From an uncultured Chitinophaga sp. (GTDB taxonomy: Bacteria; Bacteroidota; Bacteroidia; Chitinophagales; Chitinophagaceae), in contig NZ_CABHOU010000108.1 in NCBI RefSeq assembly GCF_902168175.1, forward strand, positions 154,028 to 218,027: DNA of 64,000 bases. Direction: 5' to 3'. Each line of letters begins with the position of its first letter. Positions within the stretch are counted from its first letter, which is position 1. The notes under the pieces are model-generated. The model was not told the DNA's origin, searched no databases, and saw nothing but the letters and a program-made list of their open reading frames with translations. This document shows positions 51,509 to 60,527 of this stretch, piece by piece. Position numbers and translations under genes: made by a program.

Positions 51509-53224
51509 TTATGGCATTGATTCTATTTCTGGCAGGGGATCTGTGGTTGGTAAAGGCTTATTTGCTTTCCTGGATTGTGGTGTAGTTCCCCTTGATTCCA
51601 GGGGTTTCTTCGCTTTTTCCAGCATCAATTTCTTTTCTTTTTGATTTACCTTGTTTTGCCTGGCATCCAGATCGACTAACCTGCTTTTAAGTTTAAGCTG
51701 ACGTTCATTTAGCGTTATCCGTCTTTCGTCCTGTTTAAATTTTGCAGCGGTACTCATTAGTTTCTTTTGTAACTGCATCTTTTTCCTGCTGATCTCTATA
51801 TTGGTATGGAGATTAGCTTTGGTGTTGACGTTGACATTCGTCTTCAGGTCCACATTTACGTTTTTTATTTTATGTTGCTCCCGGTGGACTTTAGGAGAAG
51901 CGTTTACGTTGTGTTTAATGGATATATGCTGCGTTTGCTGCGATTTGTAATGCTGTAAGCTGTCGCGGGAAAACTTTTCGTGTTTCTTCCAGGTGGTGGG
52001 TTTTTGTTTCTTCCAGGTGGTTGTGTTTTGTTTCGTCCATACCGTGTCTATTATCACTTTTTCTACCCGGTGTACTTTGGTTGGGCGCGCTTCCCTGGCC
52101 TCTTTTGCCTTAAAACTCTTTCTATCTGCTTTGGAAGGGGAAATTACCGTATCAATAATTACTATCTTTTTAACGGGTGCGGTATCCTGTACCGGCTGAG
52201 CAGCGCATTTCCCGGCTATGGCCACCGGCGTTGCACTTAAAAAGCAAAGTGCGGTAATGGTAATGGCGCCGGCCAGCAGCATCAGTTTACCTGTACTTCC
52301 CAACTGCTCGTTTTCGCTGGTAAGCATGCGCTTAATGCGGGAGAACAATGCTCCCTGCTGATTTTTTAAAGTCATAGCGTATTTGTTTTGAGTGAGCGTA
52401 AATTCCTGGAACGAAACGAGCGCCTGCATATAGGTTTCCTTTCGTTGTGTATGTTGAATTACAATTTCGTCGCAGCAGGCCTCCCTTTCTTCCTTTAGCA
52501 GGGCCGAAATCCAAAGCAGGGCAGGGTTGAAGAAAAAGATGGTAACGGTTACCTGTTGGATGAGATTAACGAGGTAATCGTTTCTGCGGATATGTGCCAG
52601 TTCATGCACCAGTATAGTTTCCAATTCAGCCACAGGCAAATTGCCTAGTAGTCCGAGCGGCATCAGCACAATAGGTTTTAGTATACCAACAGTCAACGGT
52701 ACGTTTACCAGCCGCGACTCCATCAATCTCACTACCTTTTTTATGCCCATGTCGTGTTTAATATCGTAAAAGCGGTTGCGCCATTCGTTAGACGGTAATG
52801 ATGCTTCTTTACTACGAAGGCGGCGAATGTAAGCTAAGCTGCCGGCCATGCCACAGATCCTGAAAAAGAATATCGTACCCCATGCCATCACCATCCAGCC
52901 CGCATATTGATTAAAGAGTATGCTAAGTGTGCCGCCCATGCCTGGTTCGGGAGGGCATACAGCGGCGGCGGCCGCATTGGTGCTGCCGGTTGTGGAACTG
53001 GCGGCTGTAAGTTGGATGAATAGGGTAAAAAGACTACCCAGCAAAAACACAACTGCCACGCCGCTAATAAGGTTGTAACGCAGCAGGGCAGAGGAGCGGC
53101 GTGTACGCAGGATGATGATTCCTGTGGCAGCGGCGGCGATGGCCCCCTGCCAGAGCGAGTGCAGTAATGTCCAGCCAATGGCGGTTACTGTGCTGTTTTG
53201 TAACCATTGTTCAAGGAGGTGCAT
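51509..53224 (-). CDS. M56-family (BlaR1-like) membrane metallopeptidase
   Basis: Integral membrane zinc protease that relays envelope signals by inactivating a BlaI-type repressor. ATG 53224 (MHLLEQWLQNSTVTAIGW) is preferred over a TTG two codons upstream, giving 571 residues. Four N-terminal membrane segments surround the protease core HELAHIRRND (about 207-216) with a downstream EEREACCDE third-ligand motif, then a membrane segment near 315-335. The last 230 residues are low-complexity and charged: repeated WKKQKPTTWKKH-like blocks, then Asn/Val/Lys stretches (NVNVDLKTNVNVNTKANLHT), and Lys-rich coiled coil. There is no penicillin-binding sensor domain. It starts 11 bp after blaI. Confidence 0.9.
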   Translation of the reverse strand: MHLLEQWLQNSTVTAIGWTLLHSLWQGAIAAAATGIIILRTRRSSALLRYNLISGVAVVFLLGSLFTLFIQLTAASSTTGSTNAAAAAVCPPEPGMGGTLSILFNQYAGWMVMAWGTIFFFRICGMAGSLAYIRRLRSKEASLPSNEWRNRFYDIKHDMGIKKVVRLMESRLVNVPLTVGILKPIVLMPLGLLGNLPVAELETILVHELAHIRRNDYLVNLIQQVTVTIFFFNPALLWISALLKEEREACCDEIVIQHTQRKETYMQALVSFQEFTLTQNKYAMTLKNQQGALFSRIKRMLTSENEQLGSTGKLMLLAGAITITALCFLSATPVAIAGKCAAQPVQDTAPVKKIVIIDTVISPSKADRKSFKAKEAREARPTKVHRVEKVIIDTVWTKQNTTTWKKQKPTTWKKHEKFSRDSLQHYKSQQTQHISIKHNVNASPKVHREQHKIKNVNVDLKTNVNVNTKANLHTNIEISRKKMQLQKKLMSTAAKFKQDERRITLNERQLKLKSRLVDLDARQNKVNQKEKKLMLEKAKKPLESRGTTPQSRKANKPLPTTDPLPEIESMP

Positions 53225-53235
53225 GAGCAAAAGAT

Positions 53236-53631
53236 TTATTTTCCTTTATCCATTTTCTTCAACAGTTCCTTAATCGCTTCCAGTTCTTTCTTCGATGTTT
53301 TTTTATTACCGAGCAGTTGCATCATCAGGCTGCTGGGCGAGCCGTTATACATGGTGTCCACGAACTTATCCAGCAAAAAGCTCTTGGTTTTGCTTTCCTC
53401 TGTGGCGGGACTGTACACGTGTTTCATCTGGCTTTCATCGCGTACGAGCAGGCCTTTCTCCACCATTATCTGCATCAGTTTCAACGTAGAGGTGTATTGT
53501 ACTTCCCGTTTCTCCTCGTTCAGCTTATCATTTACCGTGCGTACGGTAGAGGGGCCGTACTTCCAGAGTACCTGCAGTATCTCCAGTTCGGAACGGGTAG
53601 GCTCCTGTAATTCCTGGTTTTCTTTCTTCAT
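53236..53631 (-). CDS. BlaI/MecI/CopY-family transcriptional repressor
   Basis: A 131-residue winged-helix repressor of the BlaI family that is typically cleaved after signalling by its M56 partner. N-terminal DNA-binding domain: PTRSELEILQVLWKYGPSTV then RTVNDKLNEEKREVQYTSTL and KLMQIMVEKGLLVRD, the standard BlaI sequence order. The C-terminal dimerisation helices are Lys/Glu-rich (TSKKELEAIKELLKKMDKGK). It starts the operon with the M56 protease gene. A 12-bp perfect palindrome lies 20-31 bp upstream of the ATG. Confidence 0.92.
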   Translation of the reverse strand: MKKENQELQEPTRSELEILQVLWKYGPSTVRTVNDKLNEEKREVQYTSTLKLMQIMVEKGLLVRDESQMKHVYSPATEESKTKSFLLDKFVDTMYNGSPSSLMMQLLGNKKTSKKELEAIKELLKKMDKGK

Positions 53632-53650
53632 AAATTAAAGGTAGGAAATA

Positions 53651-53662
53651 TTTCGTACGAAA
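53651..53662. promoter_or_regulatory. Palindromic candidate operator upstream of blaI
   Basis: TTTCGTACGAAA is a perfect 12-bp palindrome immediately before the repressor gene. Position fits autoregulation by BlaI; the sequence is not the classical TACA/TGTA BlaI box. Confidence 0.5.
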
Positions 53663-53719
53663 AACTTTTTATCTTAGCATTGGTTGAGTGGGAGCAATAT
53701 TTATGACTCTCACCATAAA

Positions 53720-53750
53720 AAAGAATCCCGGAGCTTCGGGCTCCGGGACT
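53720..53750 (-). terminator. Terminator after the S9 peptidase gene
   Basis: TCCCGGAGC (53726-53734) with GCTCCGGGA (53740-53748); on the minus strand a T-run follows. It isolates the peptidase from blaI. Confidence 0.85.
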
Positions 53751-53773
53751 ACTAATTCTGTATCAATAATATA

Positions 53774-56293
53774 TTATCTTCTTCCTCCCATAGTGGTGCG
53801 TGGTGCTGCACTGCCTTTCTGTTCAACCTCCCTGTTCATTTCCATAATATCTACCGGTTGTGAGAAGTCGCCCAGCAACCATTTGCTGTAATAGTCTGCA
53901 AGGCCCCAGAAGAACCATTCCTGCATATCGCCGTAGGCGTGCGCCTGCCCGGGCAGCAGCATGATATCAAAACGTTTGTTCGCCCTTATCAGTGCGTTGA
54001 TAACGCGGATGGTATTGGCCGGGTTCACGTTATCGTCCACATCACCGGTAGTGAGCATCAGGTGACCTTTCAGGTTCTTTGCCAGGTCAGGGTTTTTATC
54101 GATGTTGTATACAAAGCTGGTATCGCCTTTATCACCGACAATTTCTTTTACGCCATGGTGTTTCTCACTCCACCAGCGATTGTAAATGCTGTTGTCGTGG
54201 TTACCCGAAGAGGATACGGCTGCTTTAAAAAAGTCGGGATATACAAGCATAGCTGCGGTAGACATAAACCCGCCACCAGAGTGGCCATGGATACCAACGC
54301 GATTGATGTCGATGTAGGAGAAGCGGTCGGCCAGTTGCTCGATCGCCGCTTTTTTATCTGCAAGGCCGTAATCGCGCAGGTTGCCGTATCCGTAATTGTG
54401 ATACCATTTTGAACGGCTTGGGTTGCCGCCCCTGTTACCCATTGTTACGACGATTACACCGATTTGCGCGAGGCGGTCGGTACGGTCGGCTCCTTTGCTA
54501 AAGGCCTTCAGTACTGCCTCTGTTTGCGGGCCTGGATATACGTAAGCTACCACCGGGTACTTTTTGGTGCTGTCGAAATCGTAAGGCTTATACATCACTC
54601 CGTAGATGTCGGTAATTCCATCATCTGCCTTTACTACAAACGTTTCCGGGAATTTGTAACCGGCTGCGAACAGTTGTTTAAGGTCCGCGGTTTCGAGATC
54701 CATTACTTTACGGCCATCGGCGCTGTATAGTGTGGATTTGGGAATGGTGTTTACGCGGGAGTAGTTGTCTACAAAGAAGGTACTGTTATCGTTCAGGCTC
54801 ATGGTATGGTCGAAATCGCCACTGTTAAGCAATGTAAGACCGCTACCATCAAAGTTAACTTTGTAGAGGTGCAGGTAGTAAGGATCTTCTTTGGCTTCAC
54901 GACCGTTAGCAGAGAAATACAGTACGCGTTTCTTCTCATCAATCCCTACGATATCCTCGCAATGAAACGGGCCTGACGTGATCTGGTTTTTTAAAGTGCC
55001 ATCGCCATTATACAGGTAGAAGTGGCCCCAGCCATCTCTCTCGCTCCATTGTATCAATTCTTTCCCATCTGCTACCAGTCCGACTTTTCGGGTTTCCACG
55101 TACGTGTTCATCCTTTCTTCGATCAACACTTTGGCGGCGCCTGTAGTTACGTCTACACTCATAATGTCTATGCGCTTCAGATCCCGGCTTGTGCGGGTAA
55201 GATAGAACTTGTCCTTTGTTCCCAACCAGGTTAGCGGCCTCCAGTCGTCATCTCTTTCGCTTTGTTTAAAGCTGGCAGCAGATATGGATACGTCCTGGTT
55301 TTTAAAGGCGGACACGCCGAGTGTTTTATGGTTACCGGTAGCGGCATCAAACAACAGCACGTACTCTTCAGGTGCCTCTTTTTCGCCCGGCAGCTGGTAT
55401 TTATATGTTTTTAAGGTGGGGCGCGGATCGGCAATGCTATTTATCACCCACATTTCTTTCAGTTTGCGGGTGTCTGAACGTACCATTGCAAACTGTTTGC
55501 TGTCGGGCGACCATAACACGTAAGCTGCTCTGCGCTTAGGTTTTGCCTTGGCACTGTCGCTTACGCCATGTCCATTATCTTCATCTTTTTCTCCGCCTCC
55601 ATATGCAAAGAACTCAATACCATCTTTCGTGATCTGCGTTTCCACGATGGTGGTATCGCTTTCATTTTTCAGCGCTTTCACATAGTTATCCTTATCCATT
55701 TTGTACAGGTTGTAGTTTCTTGCGAAAACAACAGTGGAGCTGTCTGGCGAAATGGATGCCCAATTGGGGCGGCGTGCAGGTTTTTTAAAGTCTTTTAGTT
55801 CGATGAGTTTACCGCTGGCGAAGGTATATTCGAAGTAGAAGGTTTTTTTGCCACGCGGAGTAGGCTGGCCGCGGCGAACGGTAGTGTCTTTCCGGTCTTC
55901 GTCCATCGTACTTTTTACTTCGAACCTCATCCCGTTCTCACTTTCTGTGAGGCGGAGACTGTCGATGGTGAGGTGCTGCGCATCAAACGGATCTTTTACG
56001 ATCATCGTGAGTTCTGCGGCCAGTTTGTCATTATCGAACATATCCTTCTTCTCTCTCTTTGCGGGATCTACGATGTACCATTTCCTGCCGCTGGTAGTTT
56101 CATATACATACCAGAAACGGTCCGATTTCTTGAACCAGTGCGGGCTTACGGAAGTAGAAAAGGCCATTTTCGCCAGTTTTTTAGGCGAAAACCTCGATGC
56201 CAGTTGGTAATTGGCCTTGGTGGCGGGCTGGGCCTGCGCCATCACCAGCTGCATACTCAACAGGAGAAAAGAAAACAATAATACTTTTTTCAT
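53774..56293 (-). CDS. S9-family (DPP-IV-like) serine exopeptidase
   Basis: An 839-residue exported peptidase that probably removes N-terminal dipeptides. It has a signal peptide (MKKVLLFSFLLLSMQLVMAQ), a long N-terminal beta-propeller (about 40-560), and an alpha/beta-hydrolase domain. The catalytic triad is readable: Ser672 in GHSGG, Asp753 in TTGDVDDNV, His785 in PGQAHAYGD. The spacing (81 and 32) closely matches human DPP-IV (78 and 32). A Glu-rich entry motif is not obvious. It is monocistronic, with a terminator between it and blaI. It likely works in the periplasm in peptide utilisation. Confidence 0.92.
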   Translation of the reverse strand: MKKVLLFSFLLLSMQLVMAQAQPATKANYQLASRFSPKKLAKMAFSTSVSPHWFKKSDRFWYVYETTSGRKWYIVDPAKREKKDMFDNDKLAAELTMIVKDPFDAQHLTIDSLRLTESENGMRFEVKSTMDEDRKDTTVRRGQPTPRGKKTFYFEYTFASGKLIELKDFKKPARRPNWASISPDSSTVVFARNYNLYKMDKDNYVKALKNESDTTIVETQITKDGIEFFAYGGGEKDEDNGHGVSDSAKAKPKRRAAYVLWSPDSKQFAMVRSDTRKLKEMWVINSIADPRPTLKTYKYQLPGEKEAPEEYVLLFDAATGNHKTLGVSAFKNQDVSISAASFKQSERDDDWRPLTWLGTKDKFYLTRTSRDLKRIDIMSVDVTTGAAKVLIEERMNTYVETRKVGLVADGKELIQWSERDGWGHFYLYNGDGTLKNQITSGPFHCEDIVGIDEKKRVLYFSANGREAKEDPYYLHLYKVNFDGSGLTLLNSGDFDHTMSLNDNSTFFVDNYSRVNTIPKSTLYSADGRKVMDLETADLKQLFAAGYKFPETFVVKADDGITDIYGVMYKPYDFDSTKKYPVVAYVYPGPQTEAVLKAFSKGADRTDRLAQIGVIVVTMGNRGGNPSRSKWYHNYGYGNLRDYGLADKKAAIEQLADRFSYIDINRVGIHGHSGGGFMSTAAMLVYPDFFKAAVSSSGNHDNSIYNRWWSEKHHGVKEIVGDKGDTSFVYNIDKNPDLAKNLKGHLMLTTGDVDDNVNPANTIRVINALIRANKRFDIMLLPGQAHAYGDMQEWFFWGLADYYSKWLLGDFSQPVDIMEMNREVEQKGSAAPRTTMGGRR

Positions 56294-56538
56294 TCAACAA
56301 GTGATTTTGGTAAGATATGAAAGGATGCTCCGCGGTGTAATGGCCGTAGAAATACCCAGGGATATTTGTGGTTAAGAAATGGACAATTTTTGTTAATCCG
56401 CTGCCAGTAAGGGTTTGGATGGGACACAAAATAGTAATTTTCGCCTCTTCGAACCAGTTAAAAAGGAAAAAGCAGTATGACCGGTTGATAGCCGGTATTG
56501 CCGGTTGGCGGGTAATATTTTAAGGAAATGGTACGGCC

Positions 56539-57162
56539 TTAACCTCCCATAGCGTATACGACGATGTTTACTCCAAACTTTGTATTGTCCTCCGCCAGGA
56601 ATCGTTTATTACGGAAATCGTAGTCCCACTCGCAGCCGTAGTCCTTATTACTGTACAAAACGCCTATACGTCCTTTAATCTCAATAGCTTTCAGGTAATC
56701 GTGCACGAGGTCGTCGCCCCAGCCATTGAGTTCGAAATTGGTGGTAGGTGGTCCTTTTTCAAATTTGAAGAAGGAGTTATAGATATGATGGTTATTGGGG
56801 ATCTTTTTTAAAGATGTTGCGCCAAACAGTTTGTGCATCTGCGTTTCGAACGATTTGGCGAAGAGGCCGTCGATATCATGGTTGCAGTCATCCACAAAAA
56901 CAAAGCCCCCGTTTTGTACATACTTCTTAAAGTTCGCGGCTTCGCGGGTGTCGAACTGCACCAGCTTGTGGCCGCTGAGGTAGCAGAAAGGATAGTTGAA
57001 TAACTCATCGCTTGCGAGGTCTACGACTACTTCCTGCATATTAACCGGGATGGTCGTATATTCGATAAGCGAGTTCAGGATATTGGAGGGCATACGCTGG
57101 TCTGTATCCCAGTCGCCCGAGCGGTAGCGCAACCTAACAAATGTGAAATTACCTCTTTGCAT
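56539..57162 (-). CDS. DUF4159 domain-containing protein
   Basis: A 207-residue protein whose fold resembles a class I glutamine-amidotransferase-like domain lacking the catalytic Cys. The family signature includes FVRLRYRSGDWDTDQRMPSN at the N-terminus, FCYLSGHKLVQFDTREAANF, GGFVFVDDCNHDIDGLFAKS, and HHIYNSFFKF. ATG 57162 is the only ATG start; in-frame codons upstream encode LPAAQAHDKR, which looks like the end of a signal peptide, but no hydrophobic core is in frame. It is divergent from the MoxR operon by 126 bp and belongs to the same functional cluster, since DUF4159 genes often accompany MoxR/DUF58/BatA genes. Confidence 0.85.
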   Translation of the reverse strand: MQRGNFTFVRLRYRSGDWDTDQRMPSNILNSLIEYTTIPVNMQEVVVDLASDELFNYPFCYLSGHKLVQFDTREAANFKKYVQNGGFVFVDDCNHDIDGLFAKSFETQMHKLFGATSLKKIPNNHHIYNSFFKFEKGPPTTNFELNGWGDDLVHDYLKAIEIKGRIGVLYSNKDYGCEWDYDFRNKRFLAEDNTKFGVNIVVYAMGG

Positions 57163-57288
57163 GCGTTTATCATGGGCCTGTGCCGCCGGTAGATTTTTTT
57201 CTAAATTTCTTCTTTTTATTTCTATTTTCCTGCAATACAGTGAGAAAAAGAAACCTATTCAACCATTATCATTTAAAACGACCCGAAT

Positions 57289-58290
57289 TTGGGACTTACA
57301 GAAAACACGATCAAACCTTTGCTTAGCAAGCTTCCCCGGTTAAAACAAGAGATTGCGAAAGTTATTGTGGGACAGGAGGTGGTGGTAGACGAAATACTTA
57401 CCGCCCTGCTGGCCGGAGGGCATTGTTTGCTGGAAGGCGTGCCCGGCCTCGCTAAAACGCTGATGGTACGTACCCTTTCGCAAGCCCTGGACCTTCCTTT
57501 CCGGCGCATCCAGTTCACCCCCGACCTGATGCCTACCGACATTATTGGTACAGAAGTGCTGGAAGAAGATCATGTTACCGGCAAACGATTCTTCAAATTC
57601 AACAAAGGCCCGCTGTTCGCCAATATCATACTGGCCGACGAAATAAACCGTACACCGCCTAAAACACAGTCGGCCTTGCTGGAAGCCATGCAGGAGTTCG
57701 AGGTAACCTATGGCGGACAAACGTACGCGCTGGACAGGCCATTTTTTATACTCGCCACACAAAACCCGATAGAGCAATCTGGCACCTATCCTTTACCTGA
57801 AGCGCAACTGGACAGGTTTTTATTGTACATCAAAATCGGCTATCCCAGCGAACAGGAGGAAACAAACATCCTGAGTAACACTACCGGTAGCAGAAAAGAA
57901 AAAGTGGAACCGGTGCTGAACGCAGCGGAGATACTTGAGTTGCAGCAGTTGGTGAGGCAGGTTAGCATTGATGAAGAGCTGGTGCATTATGTAAGCCGTT
58001 TTATACGTGCTACACGTCCCGAAACCACTACAGTGGCATATGTTAAGGAGTGGGTAAGATGGGGGGCGGGGCCCCGTGCGGGCCAGGCCCTGATACTTAC
58101 TGCCAAAGCCCATGCGTTACTGCAGGGGCGTTATGCAGTAGTGATGGATGATATCAGGAAGATGGCCTATCCTGTATTGCGGCACCGTATACTGATGAAC
58201 TTCCGTGCAGAAGCGGAACAAATAACGCCGCAAGAGGTAACAGACACACTGTTGAAAGAAATCGCAAGAACGAAAACACCTTTGTCCTGA
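57289..58290 (+). CDS. MoxR-family AAA+ ATPase
   Basis: AAA+ chaperone-like ATPase, 333 residues, thought to activate vWA-domain partner proteins. Walker A is GVPGLAKT (about 50-57), Walker B IILADEINR, sensor 1 FFILATQNPIEQSGTYPLPE, and C-terminal lid VKEWVRWGAGPRAGQALILT. The reading starts at a TTG (MGLTENTIKPLLSK); no in-frame ATG lies close upstream, so the start is uncertain by a few codons. First gene of a five-gene operon, 13 bp before the DUF58 gene. Confidence 0.92.
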   Translation: MGLTENTIKPLLSKLPRLKQEIAKVIVGQEVVVDEILTALLAGGHCLLEGVPGLAKTLMVRTLSQALDLPFRRIQFTPDLMPTDIIGTEVLEEDHVTGKRFFKFNKGPLFANIILADEINRTPPKTQSALLEAMQEFEVTYGGQTYALDRPFFILATQNPIEQSGTYPLPEAQLDRFLLYIKIGYPSEQEETNILSNTTGSRKEKVEPVLNAAEILELQQLVRQVSIDEELVHYVSRFIRATRPETTTVAYVKEWVRWGAGPRAGQALILTAKAHALLQGRYAVVMDDIRKMAYPVLRHRILMNFRAEAEQITPQEVTDTLLKEIARTKTPLS

Positions 58291-58303
58291 TACGCCTGCC
58301 AAT

Positions 58304-59182
58304 ATGAGCCGTTTACTTGATCCAAAAGTACTACTGTCTGTAAAAGACCTTCGCCTGGCTGCTAAAACCATGGTGGACGGACTTTTAGCGGGTATGCACC
58401 CGGGTAAACTGAAGGGCAGTGGTATGGAGTTCAGCCAGTACAGGAGTTATCAGCCAGGCGACGATCTCCGTTCGCTCGACTGGAAAATGTACGCCCGGTC
58501 CGACCGCTATTACATCCGTGAGTCAGAGATGGAAACAGGTATTACCGTACGTTTCCTGGTAGACGCCAGTAATTCGATGGCGCATACCGATGATGGTATC
58601 AGCAAAATGGAATATGCGCGCTACCTGACCGCCTCGCTGGGTTACCTGGCGCACCTGCAGGGCGATGCTACAGGGCTGGGCGTATTATCGCAGGGCCAGC
58701 TGTTTTCGCTGGCGGCGCGCAAAGAATCGCAGCACATGGCGCGCTTTTATTATCAGCTTGAACAAATGCAACCCGGCGGAACGTTTACCGGGCCACAACA
58801 ATACCGCGATCTCTTTTCAGGCGCACATACACGGCAGCTTACCGTATTCGTCAGCGACTTTTACCAGCATGGAGAGATTACCGCTTTGCTGGATACGCTG
58901 AGTGCCATGCGGCACGAACTGATCGTATTTCATTTAACAGCACGCAACGAGCTGGAGAAGAATTACGAAGGTTATACAGCGGTGGAAGACCTGGAAACAG
59001 GAGAGGTGGTGGAAATTGACAACAGGAACGACGCCGGTTACAAGGAACGGTTGCGGCAATGGCTGGCGGGTATACAACGGCAGATGCTGGATAAACATAT
59101 TTATTACCGGCAGATCGTAATTAATGAACCTTTAGATCAGGCCTTACGCGATTTTTTGAATCAGCGTAACAAGGTTAGATAA
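58304..59182 (+). CDS. DUF58 domain-containing protein with vWA-like fold
   Basis: Partner of the MoxR ATPase. It has 292 residues. The DUF58 hallmark is GSGMEFSQYRSYQPGDDLRS followed by LDWKMYARSDRYYIRE (about 42-78). The adjacent vWA-type MIDAS motif DASNS is intact (in VRFLVDASNSMAH). No membrane segment is obvious, so it is likely cytoplasmic or membrane associated. It lies 13 bp after MoxR and 13 bp before the BatA-like gene, and the stoichiometry of the complex is unknown. Confidence 0.9.
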   Translation: MSRLLDPKVLLSVKDLRLAAKTMVDGLLAGMHPGKLKGSGMEFSQYRSYQPGDDLRSLDWKMYARSDRYYIRESEMETGITVRFLVDASNSMAHTDDGISKMEYARYLTASLGYLAHLQGDATGLGVLSQGQLFSLAARKESQHMARFYYQLEQMQPGGTFTGPQQYRDLFSGAHTRQLTVFVSDFYQHGEITALLDTLSAMRHELIVFHLTARNELEKNYEGYTAVEDLETGEVVEIDNRNDAGYKERLRQWLAGIQRQMLDKHIYYRQIVINEPLDQALRDFLNQRNKVR

Positions 59183-59195
59183 AATAAAAAATAGT

Positions 59196-60527
59196 TTGCT
59201 TCAGTTTTTACAACCCATATGGCTGACTTTAACGGCAGGAGTTATTATTCCTGTGATCATTCATTTGTGGCAACGTAAGCCAGGTAAGGTGTTGCGGGTG
59301 GGAAGTATTATGCTGTTGCAGGCGTCTTCCATCAAACATGCACGGAGTTTTAATCTTACGGAGTTGTTGCTGCTGTTGCTTCGCTGTCTTTTTATCCTGT
59401 TGCTTGCCTGTTTGCTGGCGCAACCGGTTTGGGAAAACCTGATGACTGCTGATAAAGGTAAAGGCTGGGTAATGATACCGGGGCACGATGCCGATATTAC
59501 CTATCAACACTTCAAACCGCAGGTAGATTCGTTGTTAAGCCAGGGGCATGAGTTACATTATTTCGATACGGGATTTGAAGAAGCAAAGCTCAGCGAGCTG
59601 AGTAGCGAACGCCTGCCTGACAGCTCGGGCTACTGGCAGCTTTTACAGCAATTGCAGTTAGAACTACCATCCTCCTATACGATCCATCTTTTTACACCCG
59701 CACGCCTGGATAAAGTAAAAGGTGCCCGCCCGGCAACAGCGCTGGACCTGCACTGGCATACTTATATACCGGCCGATTCTGTAGTGCGTTGGGAAGCGCT
59801 GCGTTATGCGATGGATAAGGACAGTACGCGATTGATAAAGGGGGAGAGTTCACCGGCCGCTACCCGCTACAATTTGGAAGATATTAAGGGCAAAGATGCC
59901 AGGCCCCTGCGCCTGGCCATCTACACTGATCTTTATAAGGATGATGCCGCTTACCTCGAAGCCGCTTTGCTGGCCATCCGGCAATACCTTGGCAGGGATG
60001 TGGTCATTGAGAACTGGACGGAAACAAATAATGCTTTGTCTGATTGGGTGTTTTGGTTGTCGGAGAAGCCTGTCCCACCAGGTTTTAAGAAATTATTACG
60101 ATACGATACAGGAGAGGTAAGGCAGGTAAATACTACAATCGGTAATACCCCCATCCACCTATATAAAAAAAATACGAGTACCGATACAATCACCGCCGAT
60201 TGGAAATACGCGAGCGGCGTGCTGCTCGGTCATCGGGGCAATGAATATATCTTCTACAGCCATTTTAATCCCACTTATACCAGTTTAGTTTGGGATGATG
60301 CGTTTCCGGGCATGCTGCTGGATTTGCTGATGCCGCAGGATGATGCTTTGCATGACAAACGTGCTATAGATCCGCAACAATTGCTACCTGTAAGGGGAGA
60401 ACTTTCAACCACGAACCACTATACACAATTGCCGCTGGCAAAGCACTGTTGGTTATTGTTATTCCTTGTTTTTGGGTTGGAAAGATGGTTGTCGCTTCGT
60501 AAAAAGAAGGAGGTGGCGCATGATTGA
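59196..60527 (+). CDS. BatA-like membrane protein (N-terminal BatA domain)
   Basis: A 443-residue inner-membrane protein. The start is TTG (MLQFLQPIWLTLTAGVIIPV). The BatA N-terminal domain has IHLWQRKPGKVLRVGSIMLL then HARSFNLTELLLLLLRCLFI and further helices; the family is defined by two N-terminal helices and an L(R/K)...FNL motif. An extracytoplasmic domain without a MIDAS motif follows (about 90-405), and a C-terminal helix (HCWLLLFLVFGLERWLSL) returns. It overlaps the next gene by 8 bp. Confidence 0.82.
   Translation: MLQFLQPIWLTLTAGVIIPVIIHLWQRKPGKVLRVGSIMLLQASSIKHARSFNLTELLLLLLRCLFILLLACLLAQPVWENLMTADKGKGWVMIPGHDADITYQHFKPQVDSLLSQGHELHYFDTGFEEAKLSELSSERLPDSSGYWQLLQQLQLELPSSYTIHLFTPARLDKVKGARPATALDLHWHTYIPADSVVRWEALRYAMDKDSTRLIKGESSPAATRYNLEDIKGKDARPLRLAIYTDLYKDDAAYLEAALLAIRQYLGRDVVIENWTETNNALSDWVFWLSEKPVPPGFKKLLRYDTGEVRQVNTTIGNTPIHLYKKNTSTDTITADWKYASGVLLGHRGNEYIFYSHFNPTYTSLVWDDAFPGMLLDLLMPQDDALHDKRAIDPQQLLPVRGELSTTNHYTQLPLAKHCWLLLFLVFGLERWLSLRKKKEVAHD

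Noticed and set aside
59196..60527. BatA-like protein as a true vWA (MIDAS) protein
   Set aside because: Only the N-terminal BatA domain is recognisable; no DxSxS motif is present in this protein, whereas DUF58 has one.
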